Assembly (NCBI GenBank): GCA_934426825.1
Contig: CAKRYI010000001.1
Location: 1-64,000, forward strand
Direction: 5' to 3'
DNA from: an uncultured Acetatifactor sp.
GTDB lineage: Bacteria > Bacillota > Clostridia > Lachnospirales > Lachnospiraceae
DNA: 64,000 nucleotides
Both the position numbers and the translations under genes were made by a program. Shown here piece by piece: positions 41,638 through 50,374 of this stretch. The number at the start of each line of letters is the position of its first letter. Positions within the stretch are counted from its first letter, which is position 1. Below the pieces are notes generated by a model. The model searched no databases. It was not told where the DNA came from and was given only the letters and a program-made list of their open reading frames with translations.

Positions 41638-42351
41638 ATGCTAGAAGGCTATACGATGGATATTCTGGAAGAAAGAATCGGATACCATTTTAAAAACAGG
41701 AAATTGTTGCAGCAGGCACTGACCCACAGCTCTTTTTCCAACGAACAGAAAATTAATAAGGCAGGAGATTACGAGCGTCTGGAGTTTTTGGGAGATGCGG
41801 TACTGGAACTGGTGTCCAGTGAATTTTTGTTCAGGGAGCACCCGGAATTGTCGGAGGGAGAACTGACAAAGTTAAGAGCCTCCATGGTGTGCGAGCCGTC
41901 ACTGGCGTTCTGTGCAAGAGATTTGGAACTGGGGCAGTTTATACGCCTTGGAAGAGGAGAGGAAAGCACCGGCGGCAGAAAGCGGGACAGCATTACCTCA
42001 GATGTGATGGAGGCGGTTATCGGCGCTATTTTTCTGGACGGGGGAATGGAGCTTGCCAAGAAGCACATTTACCGCTTCATTTTGTCGGACTTGGAGGATA
42101 AAGTGCTTTTTTATGACAGCAAGAGCAATTTGCAGGAGCTGATACAAGGCAAGCTGAAAAAGGATTTCCATTATGAGCTTTTAGAGGAGAGCGGTCCGGA
42201 ACACGACAAGACATTTGTGGTGGAAGTCATCATGGACGGCGAGAGCATCGGAAAGGGTGCGGGAAGAACAAAGAAGGCAGCGGAGCAGCAGGCAGCATAT
42301 CAGGCGTTGCTCCTTTTGAGGGATAAGGGATATGTATTTAAAAAGTATTGA
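41638..42351 (+). CDS. rnc: Ribonuclease III
   Basis: RNase III cleaves double-stranded RNA in rRNA maturation and mRNA control. The 237-aa protein has the signature ERLEFLGDAVLEL (about 44-56), the catalytic Glu/Asp set with DVMEAVIGAIFLDGG (about 122-136), and a C-terminal dsRNA-binding domain (about 160-235, ending KKAAEQQAAYQALL). The ATG 41638 is preferred to a TTG at 41626 because GGAGG lies 5 nt before it. It overlaps smc by 20 nt, in the usual rnc-smc-ftsY order. Confidence 0.96.
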   Translation: MLEGYTMDILEERIGYHFKNRKLLQQALTHSSFSNEQKINKAGDYERLEFLGDAVLELVSSEFLFREHPELSEGELTKLRASMVCEPSLAFCARDLELGQFIRLGRGEESTGGRKRDSITSDVMEAVIGAIFLDGGMELAKKHIYRFILSDLEDKVLFYDSKSNLQELIQGKLKKDFHYELLEESGPEHDKTFVVEVIMDGESIGKGAGRTKKAAEQQAAYQALLLLRDKGYVFKKY

Positions 42352-45300
42352 GATACATGGGTTTAAATCATTTGCCAATAAAATTGTATTTCAGTTTCAC
42401 AATGGCATTACAGGTATTGTAGGACCAAACGGAAGCGGTAAAAGTAACGTAGCGGATGCAGTCCGCTGGGTTCTCGGTGAGCAGAAGGTAAAACAGCTTC
42501 GCGGTTCCAGCATGCAGGATGTCATTTTCTCGGGAACAGAAACCAGAAAGCCGCTCAGTTACGCATATGTAGCAATCACACTGGACAATGCAGACCACCA
42601 GCTTGCGATTGATTATGATGAAGTGACAGTGGCAAGAAGGATTTACCGCTCCGGGGAAAGTGAATATCTGATTAACGGTACACTTTGCCGGTTGAAGGAC
42701 GTCAATGAACTGTTTTACGACACCGGTATCGGTAAGGAAGGTTACTCCATTATCGGTCAGGGCCAGATAGATAAGATTCTGAGCGGAAAGCCGGAGGAAC
42801 GCCGTGAACTGTTTGACGAGGCGGCGGGTATTGTCAAATTCAAACGACGTAAGGCTGCGGCACAGAGTAAACTGGAGAATGAGAAGCAGAATCTGGTGCG
42901 TGTCAACGACATTCTCTCCGAGCTGGAGAAGCAAATCGGGCCTTTGGAGAAACAGTCGGAAGTAGCAAAAATCTATTTAAAGAAAAAGGAAGAACTGAAA
43001 ACCTTTGATGTCAATGTATTTTTGCTGGAGAACAGCAGAATCCGGGAACAGCTTGCCTCCGTGGAAGAAAAGTACGGCATTGCCAGCGGCGATTTAAAGA
43101 CGACCTCTGAAAAGTACGAGGGAATCAAGGAAGAGTACGAGAAAATCCAGCAGGAAATCGAAAGCCTGGATGAGGCTATCGAGCAGGCTAGAACTACGCT
43201 GACGGATACGGGACTTCTCCGCGGGAAATTAGAGGGTGAGATTAATGTCCTGAAAGAGCAGATAAACTCTGCAAAGGGCAGTGAGACCCATTTAAACAAC
43301 AGACGAAGTGCCTTGGAAGAAGAAATTGCAGCCAAAAACCGGGAAAAAGACGGAATTTTGGAGGAAAAGGACGGCATTGATGCAAAAGTCCGCGAGATTA
43401 TGGCTACAGCGGATGAGGTAAGAGCGAATCTGGAGGAAATCCAGAACAAGATTACGGAGTTGAACGGAGCCATTGAGGCCGGTAAGAATACAATCATCGG
43501 GGAACTGAACCAGAGGGCAACCATCCGTTCCAAAATGGGACGTTACGATACCATGATGGAGCAGATAAATATCCGAAAGGCTGAATTAAATTCCCGGATT
43601 CTTCGTGCAAAGTCCGACGAAGCCGCAAGAGAAGAGAATATTAAGAGTCTGGAAGAGACCTTTGACCGGGTGACGGAAGAACTGCGGCTCATGAATGAGA
43701 AGCAGGCAGCCTCGGAACTGGAACTGGGAGAAATTCGTGAGAAGCTGACCGGAAAGGACGCAAAACTCAGGGAAACCCAGAACTTGTATCATCAGGAGAG
43801 ATCCAAACTGGAGGCTTTGAGCAACCTGACGGAACGCTACGAGGGATACGGCGGCAGTGTCAAAAAGGTTATGGAGAAAAAGGACACTGAGAAAGGTATC
43901 ATAGGTGTTGTAGCGGACATTATCAAGGTTGACAAAGAGTATGAGACGGCGATAGAGACGGCACTGGGCGGCAATATCCAGAATATCGTCACCAACGACG
44001 AAGAGACGGCGAAGAAGATGATTCAGTATCTGAAACAGAACCGTCTGGGACGTGCCACTTTCCTGCCTCTCACCAGTATTACCAATCCGCAGGAATTTAA
44101 GAATCCGGAGGCGCTTAAGGAAAAAGGCGTCATCGGAATGGCGGACGAACTGGTACATATCGCAAAAGAGTACCGCAATGTGGCGAAAGCCATGTTGGGA
44201 CGTATTGTGGTAGTTGACAATGTGGACAATGCGGTAAAAATTGCAAGGAAATTTGACTACGGCATCCGTATGGTTACGCTGGAGGGAGAACTTTTGGTGC
44301 CCGGCGGTGCCATCAGCGGCGGTGCCTTTAAGAATAACAGTAACCTCCTCGGCAGAAGAAGAGAGATTGAGGAGCTGGAGAAAAAGACAAAACAACTGCT
44401 TTCCAAGGTGGATTCCATCAACAAAGAGATAGAGGACACCAAGAGCCGGCGCAATCAGATGCGTATGGATTTGGAGGCGCTGAAAGCAGACATTCAGCGC
44501 AAGTCCATTGAGCAGAACACGGCAAGGCTGAATATCAGTCAGGCAAGAGAGCGTATGGAAGAGGAAGTGGAGGGCGTTGCAAGCCTGAAGCTGGAAGAAA
44601 AGGAAATCGAAAGCCAGATTTTTGAAATCAAAAACGGCAAGGAATCCATTCAGCAGGAGTTATCAAACAGCGAGGAACTGGAAAAGAACACCCAGGCGCA
44701 GATTGTGGAATTCCAAAAGGAACTGGAGGAAAAGCGCCTTGCAGAGACCGAGGCTGCCGGAAAGGTATCAGAGTGGGATTTGCGGGTGGAAAAAATGCTC
44801 CAGACCCAGACGTTCCAACAGACAAACGTGGACCGTATCAACGGAGAGATTGCACGCTGTCAGGCAGAGCTGGATGAGATTTTGGAAGCTCTCAGCGTAA
44901 ATGCGAAGGAAGTTGAGCTGAAGAAACAGAATATCACAGAGATAGAGCAAACCATTACTGCTTCCCATGACGCACAGAATGAGTCCGAGAACAGACTCAA
45001 AGAGGATGTGGCTAAGAGGGAAGCCTTACATGAAAAGCAGAAGAATTTCTTCCAGAGCAGGGAGGAACTTGCTGACCGCATGACGGCACTGGATAAGGAA
45101 GTGTATCGTCTGAATGCGCAGAAGGAGAAATTGGAGGAATCCATTGAAAGCCACATTAACTATATGTGGGACGAATATGAGATTACCTTAAGCGATGCGG
45201 CGGCACTTCGCAGTGAGGAACTGACCGATTTGCCTGCAATGAAAAAGGAGATTGTCTCCTTAAAAGAGCAGATTAAAAAGTTAGGCGATGTCAATGTCAA

Positions 45301-45892
45301 TGCCATTGAGGATTACAAAAACCTCATGGAGCGCTTTACTTTCATGAAGAATCAGCATGACGATCTGGTGGAAGCAGAGAAAACACTGGAAGGAATTATC
45401 GTGGAACTGGATACCGCCATGAGGAAACAGTTTGCGGAGAAATTCGAGGAAATCAGCAGGGAGTTTGATAAGGTATTCAAGGAATTGTTCGGTGGCGGTA
45501 AGGGTACACTGGAACTGATGGAGGACGAGGATATTCTGGAAGCAGGAATCCGGATTATCGCACAGCCGCCCGGAAAGAAATTGCAGAACATGATGCAGTT
45601 GTCCGGTGGTGAGAAAGCGTTGTCCGCAATCTCTTTGTTGTTTGCCATTCAGAACCTGAAACCTTCGCCCTTCTGTCTGCTGGACGAGATTGAGGCGGCG
45701 CTGGATGATTCCAATGTAGGCCGTTTCGCAAAATATCTGCATAAGCTGACCAAGAACACGCAGTTTATTGTCATTACCCACAGACGCGGAACGATGGAGC
45801 AGGTGGACAGATTGTATGGTATTACCATGCAGGAAAAGGGTGTGTCCACACTGGTAAGTGTCAACCTGATAGACAAAGATTTGACGGATTAA
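42332..45892 (+). CDS. smc: Chromosome segregation ATPase SMC
   Basis: SMC dimers with ScpAB compact and separate chromosomes. The 1186-aa protein has the Walker A motif GPNGSGKSN (31-39), two long coiled coils on either side of a hinge (about 510-670, GGNIQNIVTNDEETAKK), the ABC signature LSGGEKAL near 1090 and Walker B CLLDEIEAALDD near 1113. The start codon lies inside rnc (20-nt overlap). ftsY begins 9 nt after its stop. Full length and intact. Confidence 0.97.
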   Translation: MYLKSIEIHGFKSFANKIVFQFHNGITGIVGPNGSGKSNVADAVRWVLGEQKVKQLRGSSMQDVIFSGTETRKPLSYAYVAITLDNADHQLAIDYDEVTVARRIYRSGESEYLINGTLCRLKDVNELFYDTGIGKEGYSIIGQGQIDKILSGKPEERRELFDEAAGIVKFKRRKAAAQSKLENEKQNLVRVNDILSELEKQIGPLEKQSEVAKIYLKKKEELKTFDVNVFLLENSRIREQLASVEEKYGIASGDLKTTSEKYEGIKEEYEKIQQEIESLDEAIEQARTTLTDTGLLRGKLEGEINVLKEQINSAKGSETHLNNRRSALEEEIAAKNREKDGILEEKDGIDAKVREIMATADEVRANLEEIQNKITELNGAIEAGKNTIIGELNQRATIRSKMGRYDTMMEQINIRKAELNSRILRAKSDEAAREENIKSLEETFDRVTEELRLMNEKQAASELELGEIREKLTGKDAKLRETQNLYHQERSKLEALSNLTERYEGYGGSVKKVMEKKDTEKGIIGVVADIIKVDKEYETAIETALGGNIQNIVTNDEETAKKMIQYLKQNRLGRATFLPLTSITNPQEFKNPEALKEKGVIGMADELVHIAKEYRNVAKAMLGRIVVVDNVDNAVKIARKFDYGIRMVTLEGELLVPGGAISGGAFKNNSNLLGRRREIEELEKKTKQLLSKVDSINKEIEDTKSRRNQMRMDLEALKADIQRKSIEQNTARLNISQARERMEEEVEGVASLKLEEKEIESQIFEIKNGKESIQQELSNSEELEKNTQAQIVEFQKELEEKRLAETEAAGKVSEWDLRVEKMLQTQTFQQTNVDRINGEIARCQAELDEILEALSVNAKEVELKKQNITEIEQTITASHDAQNESENRLKEDVAKREALHEKQKNFFQSREELADRMTALDKEVYRLNAQKEKLEESIESHINYMWDEYEITLSDAAALRSEELTDLPAMKKEIVSLKEQIKKLGDVNVNAIEDYKNLMERFTFMKNQHDDLVEAEKTLEGIIVELDTAMRKQFAEKFEEISREFDKVFKELFGGGKGTLELMEDEDILEAGIRIIAQPPGKKLQNMMQLSGGEKALSAISLLFAIQNLKPSPFCLLDEIEAALDDSNVGRFAKYLHKLTKNTQFIVITHRRGTMEQVDRLYGITMQEKGVSTLVSVNLIDKDLTD

Positions 45893-45901
45893 AGGAGTGC
45901 T

Positions 45902-46849
45902 ATGAGCGAGGAAAAGAAAGGTTTTTTTGCACGGTTAAAGGAAGGCTTAAGTAAGACCAGAGAAAACATTGTGCGGGGAATTGATTCGGTGTTCAGCGGA
46001 TTTTCCGCCATTGATGACGACTTTTATGAGGAACTGGAAGAAATCCTGATTATGGGAGATATTGGTGTCAACGCCACCACAGCCATTGTGGAGCGTCTCA
46101 AAAAAGAGGTCAAAGAACGTCATATCAAAGAACCGATGGAGTGCAAACAGCTTCTGATTGAAAGTATCAAGGAGCAGATGAAGGTGGATGTGACAGCCTA
46201 TGACTTTGAGAAAGAGCAGTCTGTCGTTATGGTTATCGGCGTAAACGGCGTGGGCAAAACCACCTCGGTCGGTAAGCTGGCAGGCAAGCTCAAGGACAAC
46301 GGCAGAAAGGTGTTGATTGCGGCGGCGGACACTTTCCGTGCGGCGGCGGGCGACCAGCTTGCCGAGTGGGCGAAGAGAGCCAACGTTCCCATGATTGGCG
46401 GCACGGAGGGAGCAGACCCGGCGAGCGTGGTGTTTGATGCGGTGAGTGCCGCAAAGGCGCGCGGTGTGGATGTCCTTTTGATTGATACTGCGGGAAGACT
46501 TCATAATAAGAAAAACCTGATGGAAGAGCTTCGCAAGATGAACCGGATTATTGACAGAGAGTATCCGAATGCCCACCGGGAAAACCTGATTGTACTGGAC
46601 GGAACCACGGGACAGAATGCGCTGGTTCAGGCGAGGGAGTTCGGCGAGGTCGCAAACCTGACCGGAATTATCCTGACCAAGATGGACGGAACCGCGAAGG
46701 GCGGAATCGCAGTAGCAATCCAGTCAGAACTCAATGTGCCGGTAAAATATATCGGTGTTGGGGAAACCATAGAGGATTTACAAAAATTTGATTCAGATGA
46801 ATTTGTCAATGCACTGTTTGAAGTGAGAGAGGAAGATTGCCATGAGTGA
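45902..46849 (+). CDS. ftsY: Signal recognition particle receptor FtsY
   Basis: FtsY is the membrane-side GTPase that receives ribosome-SRP complexes for co-translational protein insertion. The 315-aa protein has a short N-terminal part and the NG domain with G1 GVNGVGKTTS (about 112-121), DTFRAAA, DTAGR (about 196-200) and TKMDGTAKGG. It lacks the long acidic A domain of enteric FtsY, as usual in Firmicutes. The stop overlaps the start of ilvA by 8 nt, an unusual partner for ftsY. Confidence 0.96.
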   Translation: MSEEKKGFFARLKEGLSKTRENIVRGIDSVFSGFSAIDDDFYEELEEILIMGDIGVNATTAIVERLKKEVKERHIKEPMECKQLLIESIKEQMKVDVTAYDFEKEQSVVMVIGVNGVGKTTSVGKLAGKLKDNGRKVLIAAADTFRAAAGDQLAEWAKRANVPMIGGTEGADPASVVFDAVSAAKARGVDVLLIDTAGRLHNKKNLMEELRKMNRIIDREYPNAHRENLIVLDGTTGQNALVQAREFGEVANLTGIILTKMDGTAKGGIAVAIQSELNVPVKYIGVGETIEDLQKFDSDEFVNALFEVREEDCHE

Positions 46850-48071
46850 AAAAGAAAAAATGCTGACTCTTGAAAAGTTTGAAGAAGCCAGTGAAATTGT
46901 CAAAAAGGTAACAACAGAGACCAAGCTGGTGTACAGCGACTATTTCAGCAGCCAGACGGGAAACCGTGTTTACCTGAAACCGGAAAATATGCAGTTTACC
47001 GGTGCCTATAAGGTAAGAGGCGCTTACTACAAGATGAGCACCCTGACGGACGAGGAGAGAGCAAAAGGTCTGATTACGGCATCTGCGGGAAACCATGCGC
47101 AGGGCGTTGCGTATGCGGCAAAATGCTACGGTGCAAAGGCAACTATTGTTATGCCTACCACCACACCTCTTATGAAAGTAAACCGCACGAAGAGTTACGG
47201 TGCGGAGGTGGTTCTGCACGGTGATGTCTATGACGAGGCATGTGCAAAAGCGTACGAGCTTGCAGATGAGCATGGCTATACTTTTATCCATCCCTTTGAT
47301 GATTTGACGGTGGCTACCGGTCAGGGAACCATTGCCATGGAGATTGTAAAGGAGCTTCCTTTAGTTGATTACATCTTAGTGCCCATCGGCGGCGGCGGAC
47401 TGGCAACCGGTGTTTCCACCCTTGCAAAACTGTTGAATCCAAAGATTAAGGTCATTGGTGTGGAGCCTGCAGGCGCGAATTGTATGCAGGAATCCATCAA
47501 AGAGGGCAAAGTGACAACCCTTCCCACAGTAAACACCATTGCAGACGGTACGGCGGTTAAGACTCCCGGAACCAAGCTGTTCCCTTACATACAGAAAAAT
47601 CTGGACGACATTATTACCGTCGCAGACGAAGAACTGGTAGTTGCTTTCCTCGATATGGTGGAAAACCATAAGATGGTAGTTGAAAATTCCGGTCTGCTTA
47701 CGGTTGCGGCACTGAAACATCTGAATGTAAAAGATAAAAAGATTGTGTCCATCTTAAGCGGCGGAAACATGGATGTGATTACCATGTCCTCCGTGGTACA
47801 GCAGGGATTAATTTTCCGGGACAGAATCTTTACGGTTTCCGTTCTTTTGCCGGATAAACCGGGTGAGCTGTGCAGAGTATCCGGCATTATTGCGGGCGTG
47901 AGCGGCAATGTCATTAAACTGGAGCATAACCAGTTCGTTTCCATCAACCGGAATGCGGCAGTGGAACTGCGCATTACTTTGGAGGCGTTTGGAACAGACC
48001 ACAAACACCGGATTATCGAGGCGCTGGAGAAAGAGGGCTACAAACCGAGACTGGTAAGAACGAACATATAG
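46842..48071 (+). CDS. ilvA: Threonine ammonia-lyase (threonine dehydratase)
   Basis: This PLP enzyme turns threonine into 2-oxobutanoate and ammonia, feeding isoleucine synthesis or fermentation. The 409-aa protein has the PLP lysine Lys57 in FTGAYKVRGA, GNHAQGVA, the phosphate loop GGGGLATG and SGGNMD. One C-terminal ACT domain (about 328-409: TVSVLLPDKPGELCRV...) replaces the two domains of E. coli IlvA. The form with one ACT domain is common in Clostridia, and both catabolic (tdcB-like) and biosynthetic use are possible. It overlaps ftsY by 8 nt and ends in a strong terminator. Confidence 0.92.
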   Translation: MSEKEKMLTLEKFEEASEIVKKVTTETKLVYSDYFSSQTGNRVYLKPENMQFTGAYKVRGAYYKMSTLTDEERAKGLITASAGNHAQGVAYAAKCYGAKATIVMPTTTPLMKVNRTKSYGAEVVLHGDVYDEACAKAYELADEHGYTFIHPFDDLTVATGQGTIAMEIVKELPLVDYILVPIGGGGLATGVSTLAKLLNPKIKVIGVEPAGANCMQESIKEGKVTTLPTVNTIADGTAVKTPGTKLFPYIQKNLDDIITVADEELVVAFLDMVENHKMVVENSGLLTVAALKHLNVKDKKIVSILSGGNMDVITMSSVVQQGLIFRDRIFTVSVLLPDKPGELCRVSGIIAGVSGNVIKLEHNQFVSINRNAAVELRITLEAFGTDHKHRIIEALEKEGYKPRLVRTNI

Positions 48072-48096
48072 TTGAAAAGAAGTGTGATGACACTGA

Positions 48097-48132
48097 TAAA
48101 ATCCGCATGTTTTTTATGCGGATTTTATTGTT
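48097..48132 (+). terminator. Intrinsic terminator after ilvA
   Basis: A 12-bp stem TAAAATCCGCAT / ATGCGGATTTTA (48097-48108 and 48116-48127) has a T-rich loop and is followed by TTGTTT. Confidence 0.88.
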
Positions 48133-48191
48133 TCAAGAGTGATTCTGGGTACTTTGGGAAAAAATAAAAGGATACGGAGGGAGGCTTTACT

Positions 48192-49094
48192 ATGGCAAAA
48201 ACGGAAAAAGAAAGAGAATTGCAGTATTTATTGAAAAAAACTCCGGTGAGAAGGCTTTGGGATTATGTGGTAATCACGGTGGCGTCTTTTATCTATGCGG
48301 CGGGCGTCAGTCTGTTTCTCGACCCCAATTCATTAGCGCCGGGCGGTGTGACGGGTATTTCCATTATTTTGAACCGGATTACCGGGCTGGAAACCGGTAC
48401 ATGGATTCTTTTGATGAACATTCCGATTCTGCTGTTGGGAGCATGGAAATTCGGATTCCGTTTTATTTTTTCCACTATTTATTGTACGGTGGTGACTTCC
48501 TTTGCAACCAATCTGTTTGTAAGTTACGGAGCGGTTACGGAGGATCCGTTTCTGGCGGCACTGGCGGGAGCGGCGCTGTTGGCGCTCTCCATGGGATGGG
48601 TTTTTAAGGCGGGAGCGACCACCGGTGGAATGGATATTATTGTCAAGGTGCTGCGGATAAAGTTTCCTTACATGAAAACGGGAACACTTCACCTTCTTTT
48701 GGATATTGCCATTGTGACGGCGTCCGCTGTTTTGTTCCGGGATATGGACAAGGCGATGTATGCGGGAGTTTCCGTGTTCGTGACTTCATTTTTGCTGGAC
48801 GTGGTGCTCTACGGAAGGGACGGGGCAAAGCTCATTTATATTATCAGCGACCACTCGGAGCAGATTACAAGGCGGCTTTTGGACGAACTGGACATTGGCG
48901 TGACGCTGGTGCAGGGTGCGGGAGCTTACAGCGGCAAAGAAAAAAAGGTCATTATGTGCGTCCTGAGAAAACAGCTTTCCCCCAAGGCGGAGGAAATCGT
49001 GAAGGAGGAGGACCCACTGGCGTTTCTGATTGTCAGCAGCGCAACGGAAATTTACGGACGGGGCTACAAGAGTTATTTCAGCGACAGATTATGA
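48192..49094 (+). CDS. YitT-family membrane protein (DUF161/DUF2179)
   Basis: The 300-aa protein has five to six membrane helices (about residues 20-200; e.g. YVVITVASFIYAAGVSLFL, IFSTIYCTVVTSFATNLF) and a C-terminal cytosolic DUF2179 domain (about 215-295). The conserved element FLDPNSLAPGGVTGISIIL (about 41-59) marks the YitT group. The transported or sensed compound is unknown. A strong GGAGGGAGG precedes the ATG. It follows the ilvA terminator and precedes an AraC regulator by 21 nt. Confidence 0.88.
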   Translation: MAKTEKERELQYLLKKTPVRRLWDYVVITVASFIYAAGVSLFLDPNSLAPGGVTGISIILNRITGLETGTWILLMNIPILLLGAWKFGFRFIFSTIYCTVVTSFATNLFVSYGAVTEDPFLAALAGAALLALSMGWVFKAGATTGGMDIIVKVLRIKFPYMKTGTLHLLLDIAIVTASAVLFRDMDKAMYAGVSVFVTSFLLDVVLYGRDGAKLIYIISDHSEQITRRLLDELDIGVTLVQGAGAYSGKEKKVIMCVLRKQLSPKAEEIVKEEDPLAFLIVSSATEIYGRGYKSYFSDRL

Positions 49095-49115
49095 TGACGG
49101 GACAGGGGAAATTCC

Positions 49116-49949
49116 ATGAAAGATATAATTTATGAAAAAAAGGGATACCTGTATGATGATTTCCGTATGTTTCATCTGAAAGATGACGTGGGAAAACAGT
49201 ATGAGTATCACTATCATGATTTTTATAAAATATTGATTTGTATCAGCGGCACGGTGACCTACAACATAGAGGGACGTTCCTATCGGCTGAAACCCTACGA
49301 CATTGTGCTTGTGAACCGCAATGACATTCACAAACCGGTGGTGGAGGCCGGGGATGACTATGAGAGAGTCATTTTTTATATTTCCAAGGAGTATCTGGAC
49401 AGGCATAAGGGGGAGGATTACGAACTGGCATATCCTTTCCGGCTTGCGTCCCAAAAACAGGTGAATGTGCTTCGCTTCCCAGCAGTTACTAACACACGGC
49501 TGATGGAGGTGGTGCGGGCAATGGAGCGGAATGCGAAGGAAAACGCTTACGCAGGAAAGCTGTATGCCAATGTGCTTTTTATGGAATTTATGATTTTGCT
49601 GTGCAGGGCGTGTGCGGAATACCCCGGTTGTTTCAGCAGTAACGTTACATATAATCAGAAAATGATTGACATTCTCCGCTATATCAATGACCACTTGTCG
49701 GGGGAATTGTCCGTGGAAACCATAGCGGAACATTTTTTCATCAGCAGATACCATATGATGCGGCAGTTTAAGGAAGAAACGGGATATACCATTCACCAGT
49801 ACATTACGGAAAAGCGGGTATTGAAGGCGAAAGGCATGATTCAGGCGGGAATGTCCGCCACGCAGGCGTGCTATGCCTGCGGATTTCAGAATTATTCTAC
49901 CTTTTCCAGAGCATATAAGGGTCTTGCGGGAAAAAATAAAGAAGTGTAA
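49116..49949 (+). CDS. AraC-family transcriptional regulator
   Basis: The 277-aa protein has an N-terminal cupin-like sensing part (about residues 20-100, with HYHDFYKILICISG and DIVLVNRNDIHKP) and a C-terminal double helix-turn-helix (about 180-275: LSVETIAEHFFISRYHMMRQFKEETG and ACYACGFQNYSTFSRAYK). Such proteins usually sense small molecules such as sugars. It is close behind the YitT gene and may regulate it or a distant target; the sequence does not show which. Confidence 0.9.
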   Translation: MKDIIYEKKGYLYDDFRMFHLKDDVGKQYEYHYHDFYKILICISGTVTYNIEGRSYRLKPYDIVLVNRNDIHKPVVEAGDDYERVIFYISKEYLDRHKGEDYELAYPFRLASQKQVNVLRFPAVTNTRLMEVVRAMERNAKENAYAGKLYANVLFMEFMILLCRACAEYPGCFSSNVTYNQKMIDILRYINDHLSGELSVETIAEHFFISRYHMMRQFKEETGYTIHQYITEKRVLKAKGMIQAGMSATQACYACGFQNYSTFSRAYKGLAGKNKEV

Positions 49950-49960
49950 AGAAAAAATAC

Positions 49961-49989
49961 TTGACACCCTATCAAAACCATAGTATGAT
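49961..49989 (+). promoter_or_regulatory. Promoter of ylxM-ffh
   Basis: Perfect TTGACA (49961-49966) and TATGAT (49984-49989) with a 17-nt spacer lie directly behind the AraC gene. Confidence 0.85.
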
Positions 49990-50007
49990 ACCAAAGGTGA
50001 TGCTGTG

Positions 50008-50364
50008 ATGGAGAAGTTTTTTGAACAGGCTCTTTTATATGATTTCTACGGAGAACTCCTGACCCCACATCAGCAGAATGTGTACGAGGCTGCGGTTTTC
50101 AATGATATGTCCCTCGGCGAGATTGCACAGGAACAGGGAATCAGCAGGCAGGGAGTTCACGATTTGATAAAGCGCTGCGACAAGATATTGCAGGGATATG
50201 AAGAAAAACTTCATCTGGTGGAACGGTTTGAAGAGGCGAAGGGCAAGATTTCCGAGATAGTTTCTTTGACCGAATGTGGGGAGGATGCCTTGGAGACAGG
50301 CGAATATCAAAACCGAATGGTTCACATCAGAAAGTTAGCTCAGGAATTATTGAAAGAATTATGA
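50008..50364 (+). CDS. ylxM: YlxM-family HTH protein (UPF0122)
   Basis: YlxM is a small sigma-70 region-4-like helix-turn-helix protein always found before ffh and thought to help SRP function. The 118-aa protein has the HTH MSLGEIAQEQGISRQGVHDLIKRC (about 34-57). The ATG at 50008 is preceded by AAAGGTGA at 7 nt; a GTG one codon earlier is possible. ffh starts 10 nt downstream. Confidence 0.92.
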   Translation: MEKFFEQALLYDFYGELLTPHQQNVYEAAVFNDMSLGEIAQEQGISRQGVHDLIKRCDKILQGYEEKLHLVERFEEAKGKISEIVSLTECGEDALETGEYQNRMVHIRKLAQELLKEL

Positions 50365-50374
50365 GGAATATTCG

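Noticed and set aside
43586..44395. 269-aa minus-strand frame inside smc
   Set aside because: It is a shadow of the SMC coiled coil and hinge, with Phe/Leu/His-rich composition and no start signal.
49089..49994. 301-aa minus-strand frame opposite the AraC gene
   Set aside because: The plus-strand AraC protein has both HTH units and a sensing domain in order. The minus frame has no family features and runs over the ylxM promoter.
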